Shown: positions 52,487 through 61,174 of the stretch, in pieces
How the letters are laid out: each line of letters opens with the position of its first letter
Position numbering within the stretch: position 1 is the first letter of the stretch
NCBI GenBank assembly: GCA_905478665.1
Contig: CAJQJL010000035.1
Coordinates: 1 to 64,000, forward strand
DNA: 64,000 nucleotides
Origin: an uncultured Flavobacteriales bacterium
GTDB taxonomy: Bacteria > Bacteroidota > Bacteroidia > Flavobacteriales_D > Crocinitomicaceae
Direction: 5' to 3'
Notes under the pieces: generated by a model
Database searches by the model: none
Told to the model about the DNA's origin: nothing
Seen by the model: only the letters and a program-made list of their open reading frames with translations
Position numbers and translations under genes: made by a program

Positions 52487-54352
52487 TTAGTGGGCTTCGG
52501 GCACTACAGGGAATTCAATTCGACTCCCTCCGTAAATCGTATGTTGTGCTGATTCGAAATCACTATCTTGAGCGGTGTAGATGTTTTCTACATATTTCTG
52601 AGGATTTAAGTCAAATAGCGGAAACATGGAGCTTTGTACTTGAATCATAATGCGGTGTCCCTCTTTGAAGGTATGCATCACTTCAAGCAATGGAACTCCC
52701 ACAAGCGTTTTTTCATTCTTAACGAATGGTTTTGGTTCAGAATAACTGTCTCTGTATCTACCACGGATGTATCCACATCGAACTAAGTGCTGGAAACCAT
52801 TCATTTTAACATCAGGTAAATCGGTCTCTTCCGGTTCTCGATCTATTGGGAATACGTCAATTACTTTTACATAGAGATCAGCATCTTCATGATCTGTTGC
52901 GAATTCGAGAAGAGCTTTTATTTCGCCACTTACAGTCATGTTTTCAGTCAACGGTTCGCTCACATAGGTTAGCACATCATTTCGTTTTGAGACAAAACGC
53001 TGATCGTCTGTCATATAATGTTTTGGCGCCATAATGTGAAAATCGTCGTCTTCAATAAACGGAACAGGGTGGTCTGGATCGGAAATGTAGGATTTGCTAT
53101 CCGCAGATAGTGTGCCCCCCAGTGTTCCGTTGCCGTTTAAGTATACTGTGTGCGAACCAGTGTCAAAGTCAAATGGATTCTGATCAAAATTGATCCATTT
53201 TTTCGAACCTGTATCGAACACTCTTGCTGTGAAATTCAATGGTGCTCCCTTTCCTTTTAAATGGTACTCGAAATAGTTGAATTCGATATTTTCCTGATAA
53301 TCCTTAGATAGGTCATAACCGTAAAAAATATCTCCCAAATAGTAAGCACTGTCTCTTCGCTTTGGATGACCATGTGACCAGGGACCTAACACCATTTTTG
53401 CATTTGCGGCAGGGGTGTCTTTGTTTAATTTTTTGAAAGAATTTAGGATTCCATATAGGTTTTGCTCATCGTTCCAACCACCAACAATTAAAGTTTGACA
53501 TTGTGCTTTGTCCAAATATTGAATCCAATCGCGCTCCTGACGATAGGCGTCATAATTTGGATGCTCAATGATGTTTTTCCAGAAAAAATTATCTTCCGCA
53601 ACAACCTCTGAGACATCACTCAATGCTCGGTGTTTTAAAAAATAATCGTAGTAGTCATCGGTGATCCATTCTTTAACATCGTGAATAAAAGGTCTATCGG
53701 TTACAGTGAACCAGCTTTCTGTTGTAGGAGCTTCCTTTTGAATTCCAAAAACATCCATTACTGGCAGGTAATTCATCCCATACAAACCATATCGATTGAA
53801 ATCTTCAAAGAAGAAATTTGTCACTGGGGCCATCGCTAAAACGGCTTTTAAATTTGGGTGTCCAGTTACAGCAGCAACAAGCGAAGTGTGTCCTAGATAA
53901 GAATTCCCATATTGTCCGATGTTTCCATTGAAGTGATCGAGGTTTTTTACAAGCCAATCGTAAGTGTCATAAGAATCTGTGACTTCATCCGTTTTCTTTT
54001 TGTTTTTGAATGAATAGGGAGGTTTGGTGTTTTCAAATTCGCCTTCACTCATCCATCTTCCACGCATATCTTGATGAACGAAAATATAGCCTGCAGCAAT
54101 AAGGTTTGGATTGTGCATGATTTTCTCGGGCATCGTGTCGGCGCCGTACGGAGCAATGCTGTATGGTGTTCGTTTGAGAAGAACTGGATATTTTCTCGAA
54201 GCGTCTTTCGGTTGATAGATGGTTGTAAATAATTTCGTCCCATCTCGCATTTCTATGTAATGCTCTTTTTTGGTATAATCATCCGTATCAAAGTCCTGAC
54301 AAAAAACGAAAAATTGGTGTGTAAGAAATGCAAACACGAGAAGAAATTTCAT
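52487..54352 (-). CDS. Secreted CocE/NonD-family hydrolase (X-Pro dipeptidyl peptidase-like)
   Basis: The 621-residue protein has a signal peptide ending at FVFCQ. The alpha/beta hydrolase core has MRDGTKLFTTIYQPKD, the nucleophile Ser in IGQYGNSYLGHTSLVAA near 145, the Asp/His region GGWNDEQNLYGILN and LGPWSHGHP (His near 330), then a C-terminal jellyroll (VSEPLTENMTVSGEIKALLE) and MIQVQSSMFPLFDLNP. These are hallmarks of CocE/NonD hydrolases, which cleave acyl esters or X-Pro peptides. The usual Gly-x-Ser-x-x-Gly appears as GNSYLG. An inverted repeat (GCCTAA-TT-TTAGGC) at 54372-54385 lies just upstream. Confidence 0.9.
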   Translation of the reverse strand: MKFLLVFAFLTHQFFVFCQDFDTDDYTKKEHYIEMRDGTKLFTTIYQPKDASRKYPVLLKRTPYSIAPYGADTMPEKIMHNPNLIAAGYIFVHQDMRGRWMSEGEFENTKPPYSFKNKKKTDEVTDSYDTYDWLVKNLDHFNGNIGQYGNSYLGHTSLVAAVTGHPNLKAVLAMAPVTNFFFEDFNRYGLYGMNYLPVMDVFGIQKEAPTTESWFTVTDRPFIHDVKEWITDDYYDYFLKHRALSDVSEVVAEDNFFWKNIIEHPNYDAYRQERDWIQYLDKAQCQTLIVGGWNDEQNLYGILNSFKKLNKDTPAANAKMVLGPWSHGHPKRRDSAYYLGDIFYGYDLSKDYQENIEFNYFEYHLKGKGAPLNFTARVFDTGSKKWINFDQNPFDFDTGSHTVYLNGNGTLGGTLSADSKSYISDPDHPVPFIEDDDFHIMAPKHYMTDDQRFVSKRNDVLTYVSEPLTENMTVSGEIKALLEFATDHEDADLYVKVIDVFPIDREPEETDLPDVKMNGFQHLVRCGYIRGRYRDSYSEPKPFVKNEKTLVGVPLLEVMHTFKEGHRIMIQVQSSMFPLFDLNPQKYVENIYTAQDSDFESAQHTIYGGSRIEFPVVPEAH

Positions 54353-54371
54353 TGTTGAGAATGTTAATTGA

Positions 54372-54385
54372 GCCTAAAATTAGGC
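54372..54385. promoter_or_regulatory. Small palindrome upstream of the CocE-type hydrolase gene
   Basis: GCCTAA and TTAGGC flank a 2-base centre, 19 bases before the ATG. On the minus strand it includes TAATTTTA, one base from the -7 consensus, so a protein bound here would block the promoter. No known regulator is assigned. Confidence 0.25.
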
Positions 54386-54455
54386 AAAAAGAATTGTCTT
54401 GCTTTTAGGAAGCTTAAGAATCGGAAATCTTCGTTCAAGAAGCGGTTGTATTTAT

Positions 54456-54463
54456 TATCTTTG
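54456..54463 (+). promoter_or_regulatory. -7 element TATCTTTG before kynU
   Basis: An exact TAnnTTTG match (TATCTTTG) lies 33 bases before the kynU ATG at 54497. The -33 position reads TTC rather than TTG. Confidence 0.4.
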
Positions 54464-54496
54464 AAAACGCAGAATTTATAGTCTAAAATTGAATCA

Positions 54497-55774
54497 ATGA
54501 ATTACAGCAATACGCTTGAATTTGCAAAAGAAATGGATGCGAAAGATCCATTGAATTCGTTCAGAGAAAAGTTCTACTTTCCAACATTTCACAAGAATGA
54601 GGTAGTGTATTTTACAGGAAACTCTCTCGGATTGCAGCCAAAGACGGTAGAAGGAATGATCAAAGAGGAATTGGATGCTTGGGCGAAATATGGCGTTGAA
54701 GGACATTTTTTAGCCGAGCGACCATGGTTTTCATACCACGAAAATCTTACAGAAAAAGCAGCAAAAATAGTAGGAGCTTTACCCGTAGAAGTTGTGATAA
54801 CACATTCATTGACGACGAATCTTCATTTGTTGATGGTGTCATTCTACCAGCCGAAAGGAAAGCGGACAAAGATATTATGTGAAGCAAAAGCATTTCCAAG
54901 CGATCAATATGCTTTGGAATCGCAGGTGAAATTTCACGGGCTTGACTTGAAGGAAAACCTAGTAGAAGTTGGACCACGTGAGGGTGAACACTTGATCAAT
55001 GAAGAAGACATTCTAGCGAAGATTGAAGAATTAGGAGATGAATTAGCAATGGTCATGATTGGTGGTGTAAACTACTATACTGGGCAGTTGTTTGATATGG
55101 AAGCGATCACGAAAGCTGGTCACGCCGTGGGAGCTAAAGTTGGATTTGATCTGGCACATGCTGCTGGGAATATCAATCTGAAATTACACGATTGGGGAGT
55201 GGATTTTGCTGCTTGGTGTGGGTATAAATATTTGAATTCCTCACCTGGTGGAGTGTCGGGGATGTTCGTTCATGAACGTCATGCATATTCACCAGAACTT
55301 CCAAGATTTGCAGGTTGGTGGGGATACGACAAAGAAACGCGCTTTCAGATGGAGCCAGGCTTTAACCCGATGCGAGGTGCAGAAGGATGGCAGTTGAGTA
55401 ATGCTCCTGTGTTAGGAATGGCAGCACATTTGGCTTCACTGAACATTTTTGATGAAGCAGGAATGGAGCGCATAGGAGAGAAGCGTGACGCACTTACAGC
55501 ATACTTAGAGTTTATTATTGAAGATATTTCAGAGCGAAATGCAGAGCGTGGAACTTTTGAAATCATCACCCCAAGTGATAAAAGCAAAAGGGGTGCACAA
55601 TTGTCAATATTAGCGCATGGACAGGGAAAGGCATTGTTTGATGCGTTGACAGAACAGGGCGTTATTGCAGATTGGCGCGAGCCGAATGTAATACGAATTG
55701 CACCGGCACCCTTATACAATTCCTTCGAGGATTGTTATCAATTTGGGAAGTCTTTGGAAAATGCAATTCAGTAA
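54497..55774 (+). CDS. kynU: Kynureninase
   Basis: The 425-residue PLP enzyme cleaves kynurenine or 3-hydroxykynurenine to anthranilate or 3-hydroxyanthranilate plus alanine. Motifs: YFTGNSLGLQPKTVEGMI near 37, GHFLAERPWFSYHE, FPSDQYALESQ, FDLAHAAGNINLKLHDWGVD near 220, and the PLP lysine in AWCGYKYLNSSPGGVSGMF near 245. RFAGWWGYD and GFNPMRGAEGWQLSN are further family signatures. It opens the kyn cluster, with kmo two genes downstream. Confidence 0.96.
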   Translation: MNYSNTLEFAKEMDAKDPLNSFREKFYFPTFHKNEVVYFTGNSLGLQPKTVEGMIKEELDAWAKYGVEGHFLAERPWFSYHENLTEKAAKIVGALPVEVVITHSLTTNLHLLMVSFYQPKGKRTKILCEAKAFPSDQYALESQVKFHGLDLKENLVEVGPREGEHLINEEDILAKIEELGDELAMVMIGGVNYYTGQLFDMEAITKAGHAVGAKVGFDLAHAAGNINLKLHDWGVDFAAWCGYKYLNSSPGGVSGMFVHERHAYSPELPRFAGWWGYDKETRFQMEPGFNPMRGAEGWQLSNAPVLGMAAHLASLNIFDEAGMERIGEKRDALTAYLEFIIEDISERNAERGTFEIITPSDKSKRGAQLSILAHGQGKALFDALTEQGVIADWREPNVIRIAPAPLYNSFEDCYQFGKSLENAIQ

Positions 55775-55805
55775 TTTGGTATCTTTAGAATAGAAGAAAC
55801 GGAAA

Positions 55806-56024
55806 ATGGACGAACTCGCAATTCAAACACTTATAAAGGCTAAGTATTCAGGGGGACTTAATGAAGTCTCCCTGTATATGAACTTGGCAATACAAACGGG
55901 AGCCGTGTTGATAGGAGGAATTGTTTTGTGGAGAATGAGTAACATGATCCACAAGCGTAAACAAGCGCAACGTGAACGGAATGATTTTTTTAATACACCT
56001 TATTCAAAAGGGTGGAAGAGATAA
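55806..56024 (+). CDS. Small single-helix membrane protein between kynU and kmo
   Basis: The 72-residue protein has one membrane helix (about 27-44, NLAIQTGAVLIGGIVLWRM) followed by a basic tail (HKRKQAQRERNDFFNTPYSKG). It lies 31 bases after kynU and 11 bases before kmo. No family recognised. The position suggests co-expression with the kynurenine enzymes, possibly as a membrane tether, which is only an inference. Confidence 0.65.
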   Translation: MDELAIQTLIKAKYSGGLNEVSLYMNLAIQTGAVLIGGIVLWRMSNMIHKRKQAQRERNDFFNTPYSKGWKR

Positions 56025-56035
56025 AAGTTAATAGA

Positions 56036-57382
56036 ATGGAACAGAACAAGAGTGCAATTATTGTGGGAGCTGGATTGGTCGGTTCACTTTGGGCAGTGTA
56101 CTTATCTAAAGCAGGGTATAAAGTAACGATCTACGAACGTCGTCCAGATATTCGTAGAGCTGAAATATCGGCAGGGAAGTCCATTAACTTAGCGCTTTCC
56201 ACACGTGGTTGGAAAGCATTGGACGCTGTTGGTGTCGGTGACGAAATTCGCAAAATTGCTATTCCAATGTATGGTCGTGCTATGCATGATTTGGAAGGAA
56301 ACCTAACGAATCAGCCGTACGGGAAAGAGGGACAAGCGATCTACTCCGTTTCAAGAGGTGGAGTGAATGCAAAAATGATGGACATTGCTGAAGAGCATGG
56401 TGGTGCTGTTATTCACTACAATTGCGAGTGCATTGGAGCGGATACAGAAAATGGAATTGTCCAGATTCGAAATTCGGAAACAGGAGAAGAAATTGAAGCC
56501 CAAGCCGATGTTGTATTTGCTGCCGACGGTGCATTTTCTGCTGTACGATACAACGCTTTCCAGAAATTGGATCGCTTCAACTTTAGTCAAAACTACATCT
56601 CTGATGGTTACCGCGAACTTTTACTTCCAGCCAATGAAGACGGTTCATACAAACTGGACAAAAACGCATTACATATCTGGCCAAGAGGTCGTTTTATGTT
56701 GATAGCACTGGCCAATGAAGATGGCTCATTCACGTGTACATTGTTTATGCCGCATGAAGGAGATGAAAATTCATTCGATCAGTTGAAAAATAAAGAGCAA
56801 GTGGACGCATTCTTTAAATCGACATTCCCAGATTTTTATGAAATGATGCCGAATGTTGCCGATGCATGGGAAGATCACCCACTATCTTCGTTGGCAATTA
56901 TGCGTTCATATCCTTGGCACCATGGTAAAGTGGCATTGATGGGAGATGCTGCGCACGCAACGGTTCCTTTTTACGGACAGGGTATGAATGGCGGATTTGA
57001 AGACTGCTCGGTGTTGTCGGAACTGATGCAAAAGCACAATGAAAACTGGGATGCAATTTTTGCAGAATATAGTGTTATTAGAAAACCAGACGGTGATGCA
57101 TTACAGGATTTGTCTTTGAACAACTATTACGTGATGCGTGATTATGTTGCTGACCCGAAATTCTTGTTGCAGAAAAAAATAGAGGCAAAATTTTCAAAAC
57201 TGTACCCAGACAAGTGGTTACCGTTATACTCTCAAGTAACATTTAGCGAGATTCGTTACAGTGACGCATTGAAAAATGGACAAATTCAGGATCAAATAAT
57301 GAAAGAGGTGATGGAATTGACCGACATTGAGACGCGTTGGGATTCTGATGAAGTCATGCAGAAAATACTGGAAAACATATAG
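56036..57382 (+). CDS. kmo: Kynurenine 3-monooxygenase
   Basis: The 448-residue FAD enzyme hydroxylates kynurenine to 3-hydroxykynurenine with NADPH. Motifs: the Rossmann loop IIVGAGLVGSLWAVYLSKAG near 10, YERRPDIRRAEISAGKSINL with ALSTRGWKALDAVG, VVFAADGAFSAVR near 165, and the second FAD motif LMGDAAHATVPFYGQGMNGG then FEDCSVL near 310. I prefer the ATG at 56036, which puts the FAD loop at the usual position; a GTG at 56012 overlaps the preceding gene. The stop lies 1 base before the next gene's ATG. Confidence 0.96.
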   Translation: MEQNKSAIIVGAGLVGSLWAVYLSKAGYKVTIYERRPDIRRAEISAGKSINLALSTRGWKALDAVGVGDEIRKIAIPMYGRAMHDLEGNLTNQPYGKEGQAIYSVSRGGVNAKMMDIAEEHGGAVIHYNCECIGADTENGIVQIRNSETGEEIEAQADVVFAADGAFSAVRYNAFQKLDRFNFSQNYISDGYRELLLPANEDGSYKLDKNALHIWPRGRFMLIALANEDGSFTCTLFMPHEGDENSFDQLKNKEQVDAFFKSTFPDFYEMMPNVADAWEDHPLSSLAIMRSYPWHHGKVALMGDAAHATVPFYGQGMNGGFEDCSVLSELMQKHNENWDAIFAEYSVIRKPDGDALQDLSLNNYYVMRDYVADPKFLLQKKIEAKFSKLYPDKWLPLYSQVTFSEIRYSDALKNGQIQDQIMKEVMELTDIETRWDSDEVMQKILENI

Positions 57383-57383
57383 A

Positions 57384-58322
57384 ATGAAGTGGATTCATGT
57401 AGTAGCAATTATTAGCCTGTCATTTGGAGTACAAGCTCAGCGAGACTTAACACCCAACAGTAAAAAGTCAGCATTTGGAAAGCGGGACCTAAGAGCCTTG
57501 AGTAATTATGGGTTGCAGTTTCAACTTGGGGGGACTTACCTTATGAGTAAACTCAAAAATGATGTCATCGATGTAACGCCTACAACGGGAGGGTTTCGAG
57601 GAAATTTTCTACATGATCCAAAGGGAAAACTAGGAGCCTATGCCGAGATTGGAATGTTCCATTTTCCCAAGAAGCGTTCGAAACTTTCGCTTTGGCTGAA
57701 AACAGTTTTGGTGAGTTACTACGACTGGGGGATTGGGTTTAAGTATTTCCGAGGAATGGAAATTACAGAGACCAACTTTATTGATATTGGAGGAACGGTT
57801 ACAGATACGTACAGAGATCCATTTAATTTTGAATTGGGCTATGTGTATGGACGGTTTTCACTGCATAAGAACATCAATTTTAAGAAGAATCGAGGGCGTG
57901 ATAAATCCGATTTTTTTCTCGACAACAGCTTGGGGATAAATGTTGACTATAGAGTTCTTACCAAGTCTGAAGCGTACGGAACAGGGTACGCTGTAACATC
58001 TGAAAATCAGCGTTATTCTAATCCTTTGAATGTGCAGTTGCATTATGGTCTCGGTTTTGGTTTCCGATTGAAGAGAGGAGCGTATCTAATTCCTGGTGTT
58101 CGTGTTCCTTTACTTGGTTATCAGTCTACATCACCCATTATTTCGAAATCTCTGAGTGGAGAAACGGCTTTTGGAGACCCACAGTTTCGGTGGTATTCTT
58201 CAAAGTATTGGCCACTTCTTTTCCACGTGAAATACATGTTCGCGTTTGAGAAGAAAAACAAGAAAGGTTGTCCTCCTGCCGAAGTCAATGATCAGGATAA
58301 GAATACACAGAACAATCGCTAA
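57384..58322 (+). CDS. Outer-membrane barrel-like protein in the kyn cluster
   Basis: Starting from the ATG at 57384 gives 312 residues with a signal peptide ending at GVQAQ. The body has alternating strands with many Tyr, Phe and Gly (YGLQFQLGGTYLMSKL, GAYAEIGMFHFPKKRSKLSL, FELGYVYGRFSLHKNIN, HYGLGFGFRLKRGAYLIPGV), like a beta-barrel or transport-associated outer-membrane protein. No named family recognised. It begins 1 base after the kmo stop, so it is translationally coupled to it. Confidence 0.68.
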   Translation: MKWIHVVAIISLSFGVQAQRDLTPNSKKSAFGKRDLRALSNYGLQFQLGGTYLMSKLKNDVIDVTPTTGGFRGNFLHDPKGKLGAYAEIGMFHFPKKRSKLSLWLKTVLVSYYDWGIGFKYFRGMEITETNFIDIGGTVTDTYRDPFNFELGYVYGRFSLHKNINFKKNRGRDKSDFFLDNSLGINVDYRVLTKSEAYGTGYAVTSENQRYSNPLNVQLHYGLGFGFRLKRGAYLIPGVRVPLLGYQSTSPIISKSLSGETAFGDPQFRWYSSKYWPLLFHVKYMFAFEKKNKKGCPPAEVNDQDKNTQNNR

Positions 58323-58324
58323 GC

Positions 58325-58675
58325 ATGAAAAAAATTTATCATTTGAAAAGTTGCAGCACCAATGTGCGCATTTTGAAGGAACTCAACCTTGGATCGGATG
58401 TTGAATTGCAAAACATCAAAGAAGAAAACATTGACGAAGAAACCTTGGATTTCCTAAAAGAAAAAGTAGGTTCTTATGAAGCGCTTTTCTCAAAGAAAGC
58501 GATGAAATACCGTTCAATGGGTCTGAATGAAATGAACCTAACGGAAGATGATTACAAAAAGTACATGTTACAGGAGTACACATTTTTGAAGCGCCCCTTT
58601 ATGATCAACAATGATGAGGTCTTTATAGGCAATTCAAAGAAGGTTGTGGAGGCTGCCGTTCAATCCTTTAAATGA
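58325..58675 (+). CDS. ArsC/Spx-family thioredoxin-fold protein
   Basis: The 116-residue protein has the ArsC-family layout: MKKIYHLKSCSTNVRILKEL with the redox Cys at 10, a helical middle (LDFLKEKVGSYEALFSKKAM), and TFLKRPFMINNDEVFIGNSK near the end, which matches the arsenate-reductase RPxxxxxxxxxxG region. The second Cys of a CxxC is replaced (CSTN), as in the ArsC-like rather than Spx CxxC group. Real arsenate reduction is not assured. It follows the barrel gene by 2 bases. Confidence 0.83.
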   Translation: MKKIYHLKSCSTNVRILKELNLGSDVELQNIKEENIDEETLDFLKEKVGSYEALFSKKAMKYRSMGLNEMNLTEDDYKKYMLQEYTFLKRPFMINNDEVFIGNSKKVVEAAVQSFK

Positions 58676-58684
58676 AATAGAAAG

Positions 58685-58888
58685 ATGAGAAAAACGCACT
58701 TAATTATTGTACTAACTGCCACGCTCAGTGGGGCAATAACGAGTTGTTCCACATCGGAGACAATTGGTTCAACAGACGCGCAAAGCAATGGAATCAGTGT
58801 TCAAGATTCTATCGCGCCTATTCCTCAACACACCTTTGCAAATCCACCAGCCAAGAAAGAGGTTGTTAGAAAAGAGGAGAACAAATAG
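58685..58888 (+). CDS. Tiny lipoprotein
   Basis: The 67-residue protein has a lipoprotein signal (LTATLSGAITSCSTSE, acylated Cys at 21) and a short low-complexity mature part ending in a basic tail (KKEVVRKEENK). It is the last gene of the kynU-kmo run, 9 bases after the ArsC-like gene. No family recognised. Confidence 0.6.
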   Translation: MRKTHLIIVLTATLSGAITSCSTSETIGSTDAQSNGISVQDSIAPIPQHTFANPPAKKEVVRKEENK

Positions 58889-58971
58889 TCACCTTCAAAC
58901 AGTGCACTGATTAGCAGTGTAATTGATCCTCATTCTTTTTAAGTTGTGCCACTAACCAAAGCACAATTCAC

Positions 58972-59007
58972 TTTGATTGTAAATCCGACATATTTGGAAT
59001 ATATTTG
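58972..59007 (+). promoter_or_regulatory. Promoter with TTG-N20-TATATTTG before a T9SS gene
   Basis: TTG at 58977-58979 and an exact TATATTTG at 59000-59007 are 20 bases apart; a TTTG also lies at 58972-58975. The -7 box ends 30 bases before the ATG at 59038. A hairpin-forming pair (TTGTGC/GCACAA) around 58944-58966 lies upstream in the 149-base gap. Confidence 0.7.
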
Positions 59008-59037
59008 TGACAGATTTAACTAAAACACTATTACTAT

Positions 59038-61104
59038 ATGAAAAATTTTTCCCTACTAAGCAAGTTAGGAGTGCTATTGACTTTTGTATGTATATCATAT
59101 GAGGCAAGTGCGCAAATATACTTGCAAGAAGATTTTAATGCTGGCTGGCCTGCAACTTGGTCAACTATTAATGGCGACGCATCGACCAACAATGCGAATG
59201 TGCAGGCTGCTTTTGGAACAACGAGCGGTTGGGTCGTTATAGAAGATTATGATACAGTTGCTGCGACTCTTGTAATAGATTCCGTTGCAGCAAGTACTTC
59301 TTGGTTCGATGTTGTAGCGCCGGCGGATGACTGGCTAATTACGCCTCAAGTTACCTTGGGACCAAATTCACAAATAACGTATGAAGAAAAGGCACAAGAT
59401 CCAGCATATCCAGACGGTTATGAGTTGAGAGTTTCAACTACAACCCCTACACCTGCTGGTTTTATGGCGAACCCTGCTCTTTATACTGTAGCGGCAGCTG
59501 CGAATCCTACGGTTCAGCAAACGTTTAGTCTGTCAGCGTACGCAAATCAATCTGTTTACATTGCTTGGCATAATAATTCAACGGATCAATTTGTATTAAT
59601 GATTGATAATGTATTGATTGATGAGGTCGCTACTGCTGGTTTCGATGTTTCGATGTCTGACACGACAACAAAAGAGTACACAATTGTTCCGTTATCACAG
59701 GTTTCGCCTATGGGGGCGAATGGCTTGATTACTGAAGTTGGAGGATCCGCAGTGACGGGTGCTACCATGACGGTGAATGTTTATGATGGAACTATGACTA
59801 ACGTTTATAGTGCTTCTAGTACACCAACGAACTTGGGCGTGGGTGCTTCAACTGCAGCCTCGGTTGCTGGATATACGCCAACTTTGGCTGATGTTTATAC
59901 TGTTGAACTGATCGCGAGTATTAATGAAGCGGATGTTAGTGCACTAAATGACACGGTAAGTTATACGGTTGTTATAAGTGATAGTGTTTATGCTAGAGAT
60001 GACAGTCAGGTCGTTGGTTCGCTCGGAATTGGCGCTGGAAATGGCGGTCAAATGGGACAGCAGTTTGAACTTATTCAAGGAGATGACATGACATCTGCCT
60101 CATTCTTTATAACAAATACTTCAGGAAACCTTGTAGGTCAGGCGATGGTCGTAACTGTATATGATATGGTAGGTGGTATTCCAAATGCAGTTGTTGCTCA
60201 AACAGATACGCTGATTATTGTAGATGCTGTAGATTCACTCTACACAATTCCAATGTATGGCGGTCCTGCAACATTCGCAGCTGGAACATACATGGTCGCA
60301 TTGAACGAACCAGATTCAACGCTTTCTCTGGGTTATACAGCTTCAATTTATACGGCTGGAGCAACTTGGATAAATTGGCCAACGAATCCATTTGGAGGAT
60401 GGTCAAACAACGAAGACTTCGGATTTCCTAATACGTATGTTCTGAGACCAAATTTTGCTGCTACTTGCGCAGGAACGACGTCTTCTATTACTGAGTCATC
60501 TTGTGGAGATTACACAGCACCAAGTGGAGCGGTTCTTACTGCAACTGGAGTTTATACGGACGTTATTCCAAATGCCGCAGGTTGTGATAGTACAATTACA
60601 ATCGACTTGACAGTTACTGTTTTGGACTTGACCGTAACAGCAGCAGATCCAACTATAACAGCGAACATGGCTGGAGCAACTTACCAGTGGATCGATTGTG
60701 ACAATGGAAATCAAGCGATTAATGGTGAAACGAATCAAGCCTATACAGCAACTGCAACTGGAAACTATGCAGTGATTGTTACTATGAATGGTTGTTCAGA
60801 CACTTCGTCTTGTTCAAATATTGTGGTTGGCCTGAATGAGTTAGACCTTTCTTCTAACTTAGAGATTTATCCAAATCCTACAAGCGGAGAATTCACAGTA
60901 TTCGTTGATGGAATCACTGCTAGTGAAGTAACGATTGAGTTGGCTGACTTGAGTGGTAAAGTAATTACTACAGAAACATATGCAAACGTTGTAGACAAAT
61001 TAAATGTTCCAATGAATGTAAATGTTGATGCTGGGGTTTATTTCATTCAAATTTCTGCTGATGGAATCCGTGCGGTTAAGCGTATTGTGATTTCGAAGAA
61101 ATAA
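59038..61104 (+). CDS. T9SS-secreted adhesin-like protein (choice-of-anchor J)
   Basis: The 688-residue protein has a signal peptide ending at YEASAQ. The first domain (about 25-200) is a jellyroll of the cleaved-adhesin/choice-of-anchor J type: YLQEDFNAGWPATWSTIN, DDWLITPQVTLGPNSQITYE, QSVYIAWHNNSTDQFVLMID. CARDB-like and lectin-like modules follow, then a segment typical of T9SS cargo (SSITESSCGDYTAPSGAVLT, PNAAGCDSTITIDLTV) and a type A sorting domain (LEIYPNPTSGEFTVFVDG ... GIRAVKRIVISKK). It has its own promoter and terminator and should be displayed or released outside. Confidence 0.9.
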   Translation: MKNFSLLSKLGVLLTFVCISYEASAQIYLQEDFNAGWPATWSTINGDASTNNANVQAAFGTTSGWVVIEDYDTVAATLVIDSVAASTSWFDVVAPADDWLITPQVTLGPNSQITYEEKAQDPAYPDGYELRVSTTTPTPAGFMANPALYTVAAAANPTVQQTFSLSAYANQSVYIAWHNNSTDQFVLMIDNVLIDEVATAGFDVSMSDTTTKEYTIVPLSQVSPMGANGLITEVGGSAVTGATMTVNVYDGTMTNVYSASSTPTNLGVGASTAASVAGYTPTLADVYTVELIASINEADVSALNDTVSYTVVISDSVYARDDSQVVGSLGIGAGNGGQMGQQFELIQGDDMTSASFFITNTSGNLVGQAMVVTVYDMVGGIPNAVVAQTDTLIIVDAVDSLYTIPMYGGPATFAAGTYMVALNEPDSTLSLGYTASIYTAGATWINWPTNPFGGWSNNEDFGFPNTYVLRPNFAATCAGTTSSITESSCGDYTAPSGAVLTATGVYTDVIPNAAGCDSTITIDLTVTVLDLTVTAADPTITANMAGATYQWIDCDNGNQAINGETNQAYTATATGNYAVIVTMNGCSDTSSCSNIVVGLNELDLSSNLEIYPNPTSGEFTVFVDGITASEVTIELADLSGKVITTETYANVVDKLNVPMNVNVDAGVYFIQISADGIRAVKRIVISKK

Positions 61105-61128
61105 GTAAACTAAAAAACAATACTTTTA

Positions 61129-61167
61129 GGGTCCCGTTTCGGTTTTGCTGAGACGGGACCTTTTTTT
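61129..61167 (+). terminator. Strong terminator after the T9SS adhesin gene
   Basis: GGTCCCGTYT pairs with AGACGGGACC across a 10- to 13-base loop and is followed by seven Ts. It lies about 25 bases after the stop codon and 7 bases before the next start. Confidence 0.9.
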
Positions 61168-61174
61168 GTGAATT

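Noticed and set aside
58944-58966. Hairpin (TTGTGC/GCACAA) in the gap after the tiny lipoprotein gene
   Set aside because: The stem is 6 bases with an 11-base loop and no T tract; not convincing as a terminator, though it could be an operator.
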